Below are positions 1-10,713 of a stretch of 60,000 nt of DNA, one piece after another. A program made the translations under genes and the position numbers. Below the pieces are notes generated by a model. That model did no database searches and was not told where the DNA came from. It saw only the letters and a program-made list of their open reading frames with translations. Numbering within the stretch: the stretch's first letter is position 1; every line of letters starts with the position of its first letter. Location of the stretch: contig NC_092676.1 in assembly GCF_964355755.1 (NCBI RefSeq), forward strand, positions 10,462,288 through 10,522,287, read 5' to 3'. The stretch is from Antedon mediterranea (taxonomy: Eukaryota > Echinodermata > Crinoidea > Comatulida > Antedonidae).

Positions 1-347
1 TCTTTGGTAAATAACCACCAAAGATCCAGCCAACTTTTTTTTTCCCTAATTTAATTATGTTTTTTTTTTTTAAATAATACGCAAGAAAAAATACCTCAAT
101 ATATATTAAATTTATATGATGTAATTATAAATAATAAGCAGTCGGGACCAAAGATCGTATAGCGCCACTTTGTGGCGCTATAGTATCTTTGGTCGGGACT
201 GCGTCGGTCGGGGGAAGAATAGCCTCTCCCCAGCAGCAGGCGCGCCACACATACATTTTGGAAAGCAGGCTAGCCTCTACGATACGAACCACACACAATT
301 ATCAATTTGAAATACAGCTATTAAAATATAGGCCTATATATATAACC
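1..347. promoter_or_regulatory. TAF13 upstream region with CCAAAGAT hairpins
   Basis: No TATA box was placed with confidence. Positions 1-25 contain TCTTTGGT facing ACCAAAGA. Positions 146-194 form a near-perfect stem (23-base arms, two mismatches, TTT loop) starting GACCAAAGAT with TATAGCGCCAC at the tip. Related words recur at 49719 and 54030-54100, so this is probably transposon-derived DNA sitting in the promoter or 5' UTR. Confidence 0.4.
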
Positions 348-386
348 ATGAATAATACTGCCACTGGTGGAGATACGTTAAGTGAA
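348..386 (+). CDS. TAF13: TAF13 coding exon 1
   Basis: Encodes MNNTATGGDTLSE, ending phase 0 at the strong donor GAA|GTAAGT (387). This divergent N-terminal tip is supported by the ATG, the donor and phase agreement with exon 2, not by conservation. An upstream 5' UTR exon cannot be excluded. Confidence 0.72.
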
Positions 387-3300
387 GTAAGTTGGGATTG
401 CTCCATCGCTTATCGGATTAATAATTATAATGTTAATTAAGCCCTAGCTAGGCTAGGCCCTCTACCTAGCCTAGTAGTAGTACTAACTAAGCCTACTAGC
501 TAGGCCTAGCTAGTTAACATATGACCCGTTGGGCCGCCGACAAGTTGAGCCGCCGGTGATTTATATGAAACGCACAGTGCGCCTTTTACAACATTTCGCG
601 TAGTGATTACAGTATACTACTAGGCCTAGCTAGGCCTACGTGTATGTAGTGCATAAGTTCATGGTCTTTATTAGGTTTATTGTGTAAAATAATAACATCA
701 TGGAGTAAAGAATAAGTATATATTATATATATTCTTTACTCCATGATAACATATAGCCTAGCTAGGGCCTAGCTGTATTTGAACCGCCACCGCAACACAA
801 CAATGGAAAGTAATTTAATGTAATATTTAATTGTAGTTAAAAATTCAGTGCACTTCGTTCGTAATATTTTTCTCGCGTGTAGGCCTACCACTGTTCGTTG
901 TCTCTCAGGACTAATAAAGTATTGACATTCTTTTCGAATGAGGTTAAAGAAATCGCATGAAATACGAAATATTTTACTAAAAAACATGATTTTATGTAAT
1001 TACTATGTAATTGCCGACTGAGGATGATACGATTATTTTTGGCTATGTTTTAGACCTCTTATATTTCGGAAAATAAAAGTCAGATTTTCATAATTTTATT
1101 GTAATATTTAATAATATATTAAAAACTGTGATAACTTTTTAATATACTGTACATCGTTATCCCTAATATAAATAGAACTTTATTAAAAAGAAACGAGTAC
1201 CGGCGAAAGTTACTACAGTATTTGGCATTTCATAGAAAATGATGTTTTTCTGGAGGTGACTCAAATTGGCCTAATCCTCCTTGAATATTTTTTCTATTGA
1301 CTTTTCTACTTTATAATTTTAACCCTTGTTCATACAGTACTGCGATTATGGGCTCTCTTAACATCTTCATGGGTAAGTGACTTGGTAACAGTTTCTGTAT
1401 GGGCTCTCTTAACATCTTCATGGGTAAGTGACTTGGTAACAGTTTCTGTATGGGCTCTCTTAACATCTTCATGGGTAAGTGACTTGGTAACAGTTTCTGT
1501 ATGGGCTCTCTTAACATCTTCATGGGTAAGTGACTTGGTAACAGTTTCTGTATGGGCTCTCTTAACATCTTCATGGGTAAGTGACTTGGTAACAGTTTCT
1601 GTATGGGCTCTCTTAACATCTTCATGGGTAAGTGACTTGGTAACAGTTTCTGTATGGGCTCTCTTAACATCTTCATGGGTAAGTGACTTGGTAACAGTTT
1701 CTGTATGGGCTCTCTTAACATCTTCATGGGTAAGTGACTTGGTAACAGTTTCTGTATGGGCTCTCTTAACATCTTCATGGGTAAGTGACTTGGTAACAGT
1801 TTCTGTATGGGCTCTCTTAACATCTTCATGGGTAAGTGACTTGGTAACAGTTTCTGTATGGGCTCTCTTAACATCTTCATGGGTAAGTGACTTGGTAACA
1901 GTTTCTGTATGGGCTCTCTTAACATCTTCATGGGTAAGTGACTTGGTAACAGTTTCTGTATGGGCTCTCTTAACATCTTCATGGGTAAGTGACTTGGTAA
2001 CAGTTTCTGTATGATCGACGGAATTTAAATTTTTTCGACCAAACCTTAACCCTTTCACTATTATCAGGTTTTATCCAATCATGACTTGATAATTGATGCA
2101 GTATGGTGAAAGTACAGTAGGTACTTTTGGGCCTCAAGTTTATTGCGGTCAGTCTAATTACCGAAAATAACCGAAAACAACCCTAAACAACCGAAAACAA
2201 CCACAAACAACCATAAACAACCGAAAACAAACCGAAAACAAAATAAAATAATCTAAATACCGAAAACAAATTTGTATAATATTTTTTTAATGTCGCCCTC
2301 TATTGATGAGTGTTTCTAAATCTTAAGACCATAACAGAGACAAAACCGCGCGCGCAAAAGCCAAGGAAGACCCTACGATGGTAGTGTGCACAAAATACAA
2401 CTAAAAATCGTGCAATCAATCAATGATAACATCGCATTTACTTACAGAATCTATAAAAATATTTTAATTTTAGTCTTTCGATTTTTGATCCAGAAACCAG
2501 CGCATTACTCCTTACAATAATTGTGAATATGTTAATCCATAGTATAGAAAGTAAATTGACTATGGTTAATCATGATCGATTTAATTATAGATTTTCAAAG
2601 ATAATTATACAAAGATACTAGGGACTATAAAGTATACTTAAAACAAGCTCACTATAAAGGATTCACAATAAAATCTATTCAGTAAAATTACTGTAGTCGA
2701 GTAAATAACGTTTTTATCCTTAATCGCTTCAGTATTCACTTAATAAGTGACGAAAACCGGGGACGAAAACGCAAAGTTAGGTAAAATCATGCTTTGTTTT
2801 TGAAAAGACTAAAAATGAAATGTGTTTATAGATTTTGTAAGTACAGGTAAATGTAATCTACGGTGTATTTCATTGAATTTGTACGATTTTGAGTTGTATT
2901 TTGTGCACACTAGCATTTCTTAGGGTCTTCCATGACTTTTGCGCCTCTGTATGGTCTTAGCTTTAGAAACACCCATCAATAGAGGGCAACATTAAAAAAA
3001 ATATTATACAAAATTTGTTTTCGGTATTTAGATTTTAAAAATTTTTTTTTCGGTTTGTTTTCGGTTGTTTGTGGTTGTTTTCGGTTATTTTCGGTTGTTT
3101 TCGGTAATTAGACTGACCCAGTTTATTGCATGTTGCAGGCACTGCTGGTCTGGACTATGTATTTATTATGACTGACTGTCAGTACAGTAGGTCTAAAGCG
3201 GTAGCCTACGCCAACCCTAGGCCTGGTTTTAGAGTACCAGTATAACAGTCATCGACACTTGCCTAATAACGTCCAAATGTCTCTTTTCTTTACTTTATTT

Positions 3301-6300
3301 TTCTGAACAGTAATAAATGAAGAAGTTTGGAAACTACTGTAGGCTAGGCCTACTGCACCACTAGTATTAATTATTGACATCTTGGACTCGACGAACACAC
3401 TGAAAAAAGTTGATGACAATCATGTTGAAATAACATAGATTCTATTTTGTTTGTTTTATAACTATTTTTATGAAGGACAATCACATAAAAAGTAACATAT
3501 AGACGTTTTTCTTACACTGGTAGAATTGGTACTGTAGAATGTTTTTGTTTCTATGGAGCGGCAAAAGAGAAACTGTAATAGAGGGCTAAAAACTCCACTT
3601 ATTAGTGAAAGTCATGTTAAACTTCTTTTTCTTTACACAGACTGAAAAAGAAGGAACAGGTGTAGAAACAGAACAAAGCGGTGAAAGTTCAACTGAATCA
3701 CAAGATAAGAAGAAGAGAATGTTCTCAAAAGAATGTAAGTTGACATCAATTATCAGTCAGTCAGCAACACAGAATATTAAATTTGGCCAACGTTTGTCGC
3801 AAATGTCAATTAGTCTTGGGCTACGATCACACTACAGCCCCAAGCCTGGCGCGATTCACCGCGATTGAGATTTTTTTAGTGTGACCGATCGTGGATCCAT
3901 TTCAATCCAGGCAACTCAACCCAGACGCGGTAACCAGATTGACCCTGTATTGACCTTAGTGTTACCGGGATTGTCATTCTTTTTTGGAATCTGGCCAATC
4001 ACAGCCATCAACTCTGTGTTTTTTATTGGAAATTTTAGTGGATGGATATCACCGGCATTTTGTACGCTGTGCATTGCCATCTAGTGAATAGTGATTGAAT
4101 TGAAGACGAATTTAGAATAGGCTAGCCTACTATTATTAGACAGGATGCCGCCTCTGTCTGGGACAGGCCTAGACCTATATTAATATTATCCTTGCGATCA
4201 GTAGATTACATATATATTTTAAATTTAAATCATCTACAATAACAAAAAAAAATGCATAGGCCTAGTGAATTCTAAATAAAAAATAAATAAAAAGTATGTA
4301 CCGTACTACAGATTGGCTCACATAATTTATTTAGCTAGCCGACTGATTTCCGGTTAACCAAACACAATTTGAATAGTGTGACCGCCCAATAAACTCAAGC
4401 CTGGCTTGAAATCTCAATCGTGGTGAGTCGTGCCAGGCTTGAGGCTGTAGTGTGACCGTAGCCTTACATTCACATGTAATGGACGAAACACCTTGGTTGG
4501 TTGGTCCTATCATTGATCAAGTGCTTTTGTCATCCATTGCCTACCGTGACCAGAGCCAATACATCTATTCATACTATCATCATCATGCTATTTATAATTT
4601 ATAGCTCCATGGTCTGACTATATTCAGGAGCTGCCATTTTTCAAACAAGGATTAGCACAACCTAAATAAAACTTAAAACAAAACTTAAAACATAAAATAA
4701 ATTGATATATTCATTCAATATTGACTTTATTGTTTGCATTTCAGTACGGTGCATGATGTACGGGTTTGGAGATGATCAGAATCCATACACAGAATCTGTT
4801 GATTTACTTGATGACCTTGTCATGGAATTTATAACAGAGATGGTATGTGTAACCCTTCTTGTTCCAAAAAAATAATAAAACTCTGATTCCAAATGAATTT
4901 ATATTTGTTCCGGAGTTTACTCCAATTGATGTTGTATTTATTGTGAAACATACATACATGTATACAACATAACTAACATACATCGATTAAAACAATACAA
5001 TATGGTATTAAAATTCCTATTAAAACAGGTAACTCTTGATCTCAAAATAATCCAAAATTCAATATAAAACACATTAATGCTTTATCACTTTATAATACAT
5101 TTACTAAGCCTAACATATTCCTTGGAATATCTTTAATACAAACGTATCATACAGTACTAGATCAAGAGTGTAATAACATTTCAAACAAGTGTACATAATA
5201 GTTAATACCCTATGAGTCATCATTCGTTCATAAGAATTGCTAGCATACACTAGGGTCTAATTACACTTAAACGTTCACCCTGTTAATATTGGACTATTTG
5301 ATTTTGAGACATTTTTCGTGATCACTAATCAATAAGCAATTATTAATGGTCTAAAATAATATCAAGATGGATCATCGTAACTAGGTGGTAGCTTTTCGTA
5401 TAAGCAATGGCTTCTAATAATTAATCAAAATTTGATGTATCACTAAAATAATAATAACAAACAGTATTAAGTACACTGTAATTAATTATAATCACTGCTA
5501 AAATAATTTGGAACCTTACTTTTAATGTGTATACTGTAGGTAGCATATTATACAGATATTGACTGCTTAGAGGTTAAATATAAGATTTGACATCCCCGAG
5601 GGAATGATATTAAGTTCGAGGGAATATATATTTCCCGAAGCGCCAGCTGAGGGAAATATATATTCCCCGAGAACTTAATATCATTCCCGAGGGGATGTCA
5701 AATCTTATATTTAACCGATATAAAAGGCAATATCTGTTATATTATATAGCCAAGAACAAGTCTGCTGGGTTGGGTGAAGCTAGGCTAGGCCTAGGCCTCC
5801 TATAGTATTTGTATTGTATTTAAAACAAGCCTGCCTAGACACCTTACCTTGCGAAGAATAATATACAGATAATTACTAATTAATGATTCCTTGGCAATAA
5901 AATATTCACTTAGGCCTAGGTCGTTTAAATTAACAGAAGAATTTCCATCAATAAGCCTATTAATAATAATATTATAATCAGGTAGGCCGAATAAAGAATT
6001 CGTCTTCTCTCGATCTTCGAGGAGCCGAATCACCGGATGTTCAGCGCGTACTAGTTACTAGGTTACTACCGTGAGTATTGACCAATCACAAACGGTGTTT
6101 CATCACATTTAGGGTGGACTTATAACAAATGAGGGCGCTATGTATGCATAGCTTAAATAGTTTAGAAGATTAATTTCTTCAAGCAAATTCCGTGGCCCAG
6201 CGGATGAAACGTTGTCTTGCGATGGAGTGACAATTCCACCCGAGTTCAAGATCGAGTAGATGACTTTTGTTTATTTATCGGCAAACTCGAGTGTTGCACA

Positions 6301-7561
6301 CGAAAATTACACAGTCAATATCATCGTACTCGAGAATTTATATGATTAATGACAGGGGACACGATTATTACGCGAAAATTACACAGTCAATATCATCGTT
6401 CTCGAGGATATATACGATTTACGATCCTCGCAGCGGTAGTCATGTGATGCAGTTTCAACCAATCACGTTCGCGTATTTACATAGGCTATGTAATATAATA
6501 GTATAATGTACATCTTTGGTATATGAGTGTCGTTTAACACACTTTACTATCATAAACATGAAAAATCAATTAGGTAATTAATACAAATACAATTTCTTAC
6601 CTAAAAGAGCCAGTTGTACGGGCCAGATATATACTTTAAAAACGGGATTTTAATATTGTTGGAGCACTGTTACACTTTGTATGTAAATAAAACATTGTAT
6701 TATTATAATGCCGTTATTTTCTCGGTGGTTTTATTTTTGATTGAGAACCCTACCACGAAAATTACGTAGAAATACAGCCTCCGATTGAAAGGAATATACA
6801 CTCTCTTGTTATAAATATATCATCTCCAGTCAGTACCCATGCGATCCTTCCGTCTGATGTTGGTTTTGCAGTTGTAGGTTGATACAAACAAATAAATAAA
6901 ATATTAAGATATAGTTACTATGTATACAGTAGGCCTACTGCTGTAAATGTGGGTGGCACAAAGCTTTGGCCTACATACAGTGCAGATGTTCAACCATCTG
7001 GATGCAGGTCAAGTCGGCCCTAAACTGGTCCCATGTCAACTCGGGCCCACGTCAAGTCTGCCCCACAAGTCAACAAAAAAACAACTCGTGAATCATGGCG
7101 GCTGAAATGTCAAATTACTGTTATTTTTTGCCTTCTTTAGTGTTTATCCTTAAAATTTTGGATAGTGATATAGCCTATCGTGTATGGCCCATCAAGAACT
7201 ATAAAAAATGTGAGCATGTACCATTCAGCGGTTTAGACACACAAGTAGCATTATTATATAGATGGTATATGAGTTGACATAGGGTTGTCGGTCATCACAA
7301 ATTGAAAGCTCACTACTACACTGTATTTAAACATGATGAAAAACATCACCAGAAAAAGTGATTGATACTGCACTTTATTTCCTCTCTGCTTTTCAGACTC
7401 ATAAAGCAATGGAGGTTGGAAGACGAGGTAAAGTTCAAGTGGAAGACATTGTGTTCCTAATACGTAAAGATTCTAGAAAGTATTCTAGGGTTAGGGACCT
7501 TCTTACCATGAACGAAGAGTTAAAGAAAGCCAGGAAGGCGTTTGATGAAGCAATCTATTGA
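348..7561 (+). CDS. TAF13: TAF13, TFIID subunit 13 (four coding exons)
   Basis: Coding exons 348-386, 3641-3734, 4745-4842 and 7397-7561 join in frame (phases 0, 1, 0) to give 131 residues; vertebrate TAF13 is about 124. Every junction is GT-AG. Diagnostic stretches are MFSKELRCMMYGFGDD, then NPYTESVDLLDDLV, GKVQVEDIVFLIRKD and LLTMNEELKKARKAFDEA, which are hallmarks of the TAF13 histone fold. The N-terminal 40 residues are acidic and Ser/Thr-rich with a KKKR patch before the fold. In other animals TAF13 pairs with TAF11 in nuclear TFIID, in an Spt3-like histone-fold dimer, and supports Pol II initiation. The ATG at 348 is chosen because it opens the exon frame and is followed by a consensus donor GTAAGT. 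Introns are packed with repeats. The gene converges on the - strand C6orf118-like gene. Identity is recognised from conserved residues, not from a search. Confidence 0.93.
430..1349. other. TAF13 intron 1, first part
   Basis: AT-rich non-coding DNA. Around 440-520 there is a cluster of TAGGCCTA/CTAGCTAGG words. A short inverted repeat built on GGAGTAAAGAATA lies near 701-745. No exon was recognised. Confidence 0.6.
1350..2012. repeat. 13 x 51-bp perfect minisatellite
   Basis: Exactly 13.0 tandem copies of a 51-bp unit (starts GGGCTCTCTTAACATC, ends CAGTTTCTGTAT), identical by eye. Because 51 is a multiple of three and the unit has few stops, long open frames appear on both strands (17-residue repeats). 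They lie inside TAF13 intron 1 and need no coding explanation. Each unit contains TGGGTAAGTG, close to a + strand 5' splice-site consensus. Confidence 0.97.
2147..3119. mobile_element. Long-TIR non-autonomous DNA transposon (Mutator-like?)
   Basis: Terminal inverted repeats start GGTCAGTCTAATTACCG and extend about 200 bp inward. The terminal 100 bp are a degenerate tandem array of CCGAAAACAA. The direct repeat AGTTTATTGC flanks both ends (2137-2146 and 3120-3129, one extra C on the right), so the target duplication is 9-10 bp, as for Mutator-like elements. No transposase frame was seen. A relative of its interior lies near 49145-49270. Confidence 0.82.
3130..3640. other. TAF13 intron 1, last part
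   Basis: AT-rich intronic sequence running to the polypyrimidine tract of exon 2. No repeat or exon was recognised. Confidence 0.6.
3641..3734 (+). CDS. TAF13: TAF13 coding exon 2
   Basis: The acceptor CTTTACACAG ends at 3640; the donor GAAT|GTAAGT starts at 3735. Encodes the acidic linker TEKEGTGVETEQSGESS, the basic KKKR patch and the start of the histone fold (MFSKE). It ends one base into a Leu codon completed by exon 3. Confidence 0.88.
3819..4463. mobile_element. MITE with about 50-bp TIRs, 84 bp after TAF13 exon 2
   Basis: The left end GGCTACGATCACACTACAG and the right end read inversely as GGCTACGGTCACACTACAG. The arms continue inward through an AAGCCTGG core to ATCTCAATCG. No clear target duplication was found, so the superfamily is open. 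The interior is non-coding. Confidence 0.75.
4745..4842 (+). CDS. TAF13: TAF13 coding exon 3 (histone-fold core)
   Basis: The acceptor TTTGCATTTCAG ends at 4744 and the donor ATG|GTATGT starts at 4843. Encodes RCMMYGFGDDQNPYTESVDL and then LDDLVMEFITEM, the most conserved part of TAF13. Confidence 0.93.
4843..5543. other. TAF13 intron 3, first part
   Basis: AT-rich intron with no exon or repeat recognised. Short runs such as ATTAATTATAAT are low complexity. Confidence 0.6.
5544..5745. repeat. Fold-back hairpin, about 93-bp arms
   Basis: The left arm 5544-5636 and right arm 5651-5745 are inverted copies around the short loop GAAGCGCCAGCTGA. The core arm (about 5570-5636) is nearly perfect and includes GACATCCCCGAGGGAATGAT. 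It looks like a fold-back MITE with no coding capacity. Confidence 0.88.
6190..6262 (+). repeat. tRNA-like (SINE-type) sequence
   Basis: TGGCCCAGCGGATGA resembles a Pol III A box and CGAGTTCAAGATCG a B box at tRNA-like spacing. No good cloverleaf could be drawn, so this is read as a tRNA-derived SINE or pseudogene. Confidence 0.4.
6263..7396. other. TAF13 intron 3, last part
   Basis: Includes an approximate duplication of AAAATTACACAGTCAATATC with a following CTCGAG word at about 6303 and 6378. Otherwise AT-rich with no recognised exon. Confidence 0.55.
7397..7561 (+). CDS. TAF13: TAF13 coding exon 4 and stop
   Basis: The acceptor CTGCTTTTCAG ends at 7396. Encodes THKAMEVGRRGKVQVEDIVF and continues to KARKAFDEAIY, then TGA at 7559-7561. 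A consensus donor GTAAGT lies at 7566, five bases after the stop, so the 3' UTR may be spliced. Confidence 0.92.
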   Translation, partial: THKAMEVGRRGKVQVEDIVFLIRKDSRKYSRVRDLLTMNEELKKARKAFDEAIY

Positions 7562-7571
7562 AGAAGTAAGT

Positions 7572-8321
7572 ATAGTAGTTTCTTCCAAAACCACAATCAA
7601 TAAGACACCAGCTGTGGCAACAATACAAAAAAAGGTTAACTAAAATTTTATGGTGTACAGATGTTTACCTAAGTAATAATTATTTTGTATGCCGGAGCAT
7701 GAAAATATAATTAAAGCATTTTTATAGTCTTAAATACTGTAATCTGACAGTGACACCCATAGTATTAAGAGGTAAATTTGGTAGTGATATAATGTCGACA
7801 TTACATCTACACTGTATAGAAATACCAGAATTGTTGTTCGTAAGCCAACTTTGAAATGAGCTAGAAAGCAAACAAAAAATAATATATCTACAGTATATGA
7901 GATAATTTTCACAAAATTTCATCTAAAAAAAATTTGTCCCACAAGATCAAATCCTAGGTCAAATGGAATAGAATAAGTTATACATCTTTTAAATAGTTCT
8001 ATCTCAAAAGTAAATAGAAGATTTGGATAGCTTTAACAATTAGCTTTCCAAAGATACCTGTCACAACAAAATCGGTCCACACGTTACGGAGATACGGTCA
8101 TTTAAATATAGCCCGCCGCGTCGTTTTTGCGCAAAATCGCGAAGAAACGACGGCGCGTAACGCGCGAACCGTTGGTCGTATGGCGCTCAAATTAAAAATT
8201 TCAGGTTTTATAGCTAAAAATAACCCAAAAACCAAATTTGAAGAAAGTAGGGTTTAACCCATTGGGTGATTTGACATGGAATGACCCTTTTGTTAAATTA
8301 TCACACTGCTCGGTGACAACT
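7572..8321. other. Region downstream of the TAF13 stop
   Basis: 3' UTR or intergenic DNA. A GC-rich patch at about 8105-8180 (words such as GCCCGCCGCGTCG and CGGCGCGTAACGCGCG) stands out from the AT-rich surroundings and may be a transposon remnant. Confidence 0.5.
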
Positions 8322-9172
8322 TAGACTTGCCCCAAGTCTGTATTGTTTTTTTTATTTTATTTATTTGTTTTTATTTCGACCGCGATTTTTGTCTGAAAAT
8401 ACAGACTTGTGAAACACGTATAGAAATCGATTTGCAGACCGCAAACATCCGATAAGAATGACGTAGGTTATCATACCGTATTTGGCTATATGGGGCGGGC
8501 GGTATGTAAATATGGATTTCGAATCAACCAATGATCATTTTGTTTCAAAATGAAAAAGATCGAGTAGGCCTACGTACAGTGCTGAATGTACGATCGAGGC
8601 TGTTGAAATATGAAATCGTGTTGCCAAGTTGTTTTGTTTATTAATTTTTTAGTCCTTAGGTCTCCTTCGTAGGTCTTACACAACTCGCACGTATGACCTG
8701 CCAAATAAAACGCCAATAAGGTAGGCCTACATAATACCACCACCGGCACACAACAGGATTCACACACAACATAGGGCTACACCACTACACAGAACAGGAC
8801 AGGGTCTGGGTGGGAATTAAATCAAATTATCTCCGCGTAATATTAAATGATCCCTATAAAATCCTGTACCCAAGTACACATTGTCTAAACGTAACATATC
8901 GCATGCGTACCATCTTAGTTGTTGAGTCTTTGAAATTCTGAAATATGAATATTAAAATGGTGTACGAGTGAGTAGCCAATCGCATGCAGCTGAAACTAGT
9001 CAACCGGATAATCTATGCACCAAGAATTCTTGGTGTCAAACCACGTGACTTTTGCGTGTTTCCCCAGATGGAGTATCCAAACTCAAGTAATACACGTATG
9101 AAACGCCATATGTGCAAAAATATTTATATTTTTACTAATATTAAGAAAAAACTCCGTCTGGAGCCCAGACTA
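8322..9172 (+). mobile_element. TAGACTTG-ended DNA transposon, copy 1
   Basis: Starts TAGACTTGCCCCAAGTCTG and ends GGAGCCCAGACTA. Both ends are small palindromes. It is flanked by the exact 10-bp duplication GGTGACAACT (8312-8321 and 9173-9182). An inverted copy lies at 14535-15470. The 9-10-bp duplications suggest a Mutator-type transposase supplied elsewhere. No transposase frame was seen. Confidence 0.85.
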
Positions 9173-9182
9173 GGTGACAACT

Positions 9183-10646
9183 ATGTATACAGAGTAGATT
9201 TTATAAAATGTTTCAACACTACTCATCATACTAAAAAAAAAATTATAATTTTACTAAAATATTCCTTTTCCTCCTATATTTCATAATTTAGACATATTTT
9301 GTATGTTCATACTATTTAAAGTTGTGAGATTTTAGTTTAGTAGTTATTAATTGGATGCAATTGATTGCTATATAAATGGGATTATAATATTATTTCAAAC
9401 CATGTTTTATCTACTCTCTACTATATCGTGTACTTGTAGAGCCTAAATTATAAAAAAAAAAAACTCTAAAAATCAATGCAATGTATTTTTTAAAGGTTTT
9501 TGTTGACTTTTACGGCTCTACAACATTCTTCTCTCATTGCCCTTTTAAATATTAATATATTCTCTTCTCACAGCTGATGGTCCTAGTACCAAGTTAGTCA
9601 ATAAATGGTAAAGTGTACAGATGTCATGAAACCATACAGTACAACAAATCGAATATCAGATCTTGTATATATCTCAGCTGGCCTGAAGTTAGAGTGCTGT
9701 GATCCATACAATTCTCAAGTCATGTGCGGTTGTTGTTTTCTACCAACAAACACTTTTATGACATGATCAGTTAATTTGTTACAAGGCACCGCTTGCAATG
9801 TGTCTGGAGTGGATCACTTAATTTATATTTGATGATTAAATACTTTTTTAAATGTTTATGTTGAAATGCTTAATAGTTATTCACTTTGACCAACAGTTAT
9901 GTTGACAATACATTTTTAAACTGGTGAATATTTATAGCGAGCATCCAAAAATGAACATAGTAACAATAACCTCCTTGGCAGAGGTATATATATATATATT
10001 ATACTGTAGCAATTTTAATACCTTTTCTAAAAACCATTATGAGGGAAGGGAGGGTGACACGACAATTAGAAAAAAAATACTAGATAATATTAGGGTTAAA
10101 ACAATATTAATTTATTTGTAGAAATGTACAGGATAAGAATGCAGGGAAATGAGAAGACATGACATGGATTTCATGATACAATATCTTAAAATAAATTTGG
10201 CATTAGCAATGCATTGTTGCATGCTTTACTCTTCATTGTGATATATTACAGCCCCAGTTCAACAGAGGTCAAAATATAGTCCTGAATGAAATCGATCGAT
10301 ATAGATATTATTAAAACATGAACATGTTTGTGAACAGAAGACTCAAATTATTGTAGTGTTTACATGGATTTTAAAATAAATTTGGCAATAACATGAATTC
10401 CAAAAGAGGAACCAAAAGTGGCATGCTATTCTTCTGTATAAAACAGTTGTGATTTTTCTTGAGGAACATCAGCTATATACAGTTTACAGCCCCGTAGTTC
10501 AACAGCGGTTAATAGTCCTGAACGAATCGATGAAATTGTTGACAACTCCTGGTCATCAATATTGATACAGTTTATAATTAAACATGGACATTTGAACAAA
10601 TTTTGTGTATATAAAAATTGATGTTCACTCTCAACCGATTATGTCA
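9183..10646. other. Intergenic space between the convergent genes
   Basis: A degenerate duplication of about 240 bp covers roughly 10150-10340 and 10370-10600, sharing AAAATAAATTTGGCA and a TACAGCCCC...TTCAACAG segment. It probably overlaps the 3' UTR of the - strand gene. Confidence 0.5.
9574..9605 (+). other. Possible TAF13 3' UTR exon start
   Basis: A good acceptor (TTCTCTTCTCACAG, AG at 9572-9573) is followed by AATAAA at 9599. With the donor just after the TAF13 stop (7566) it would define a spliced 3' UTR whose intron holds the 8322-9172 transposon. This is inferred from splice consensus only; an AATAAA this close to the acceptor is also compatible with chance. Confidence 0.25.
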
Positions 10647-10713
10647 TCAGCTGGGCGTAGAATCATCATCATCTATAGGTACAGAGAGTGTGTTGATTGC
10701 TTTCCACACTTGC
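10647..10713 (-). CDS. C6orf118-like coding exon 6 and stop
   Basis: Acceptor TATATTTTCAG. Encodes QVWKAINTLSVPIDDDDSTP plus Ser, then TGA at 10649-10647. The acidic tail ends the protein. Confidence 0.75.

Noticed and set aside
1311-2058. Long overlapping open frames of 17-residue repeats on both strands
   Set aside because: They arise because a 51-bp tandem unit is a multiple of three. They lie in a TAF13 intron and have no codon or motif support.
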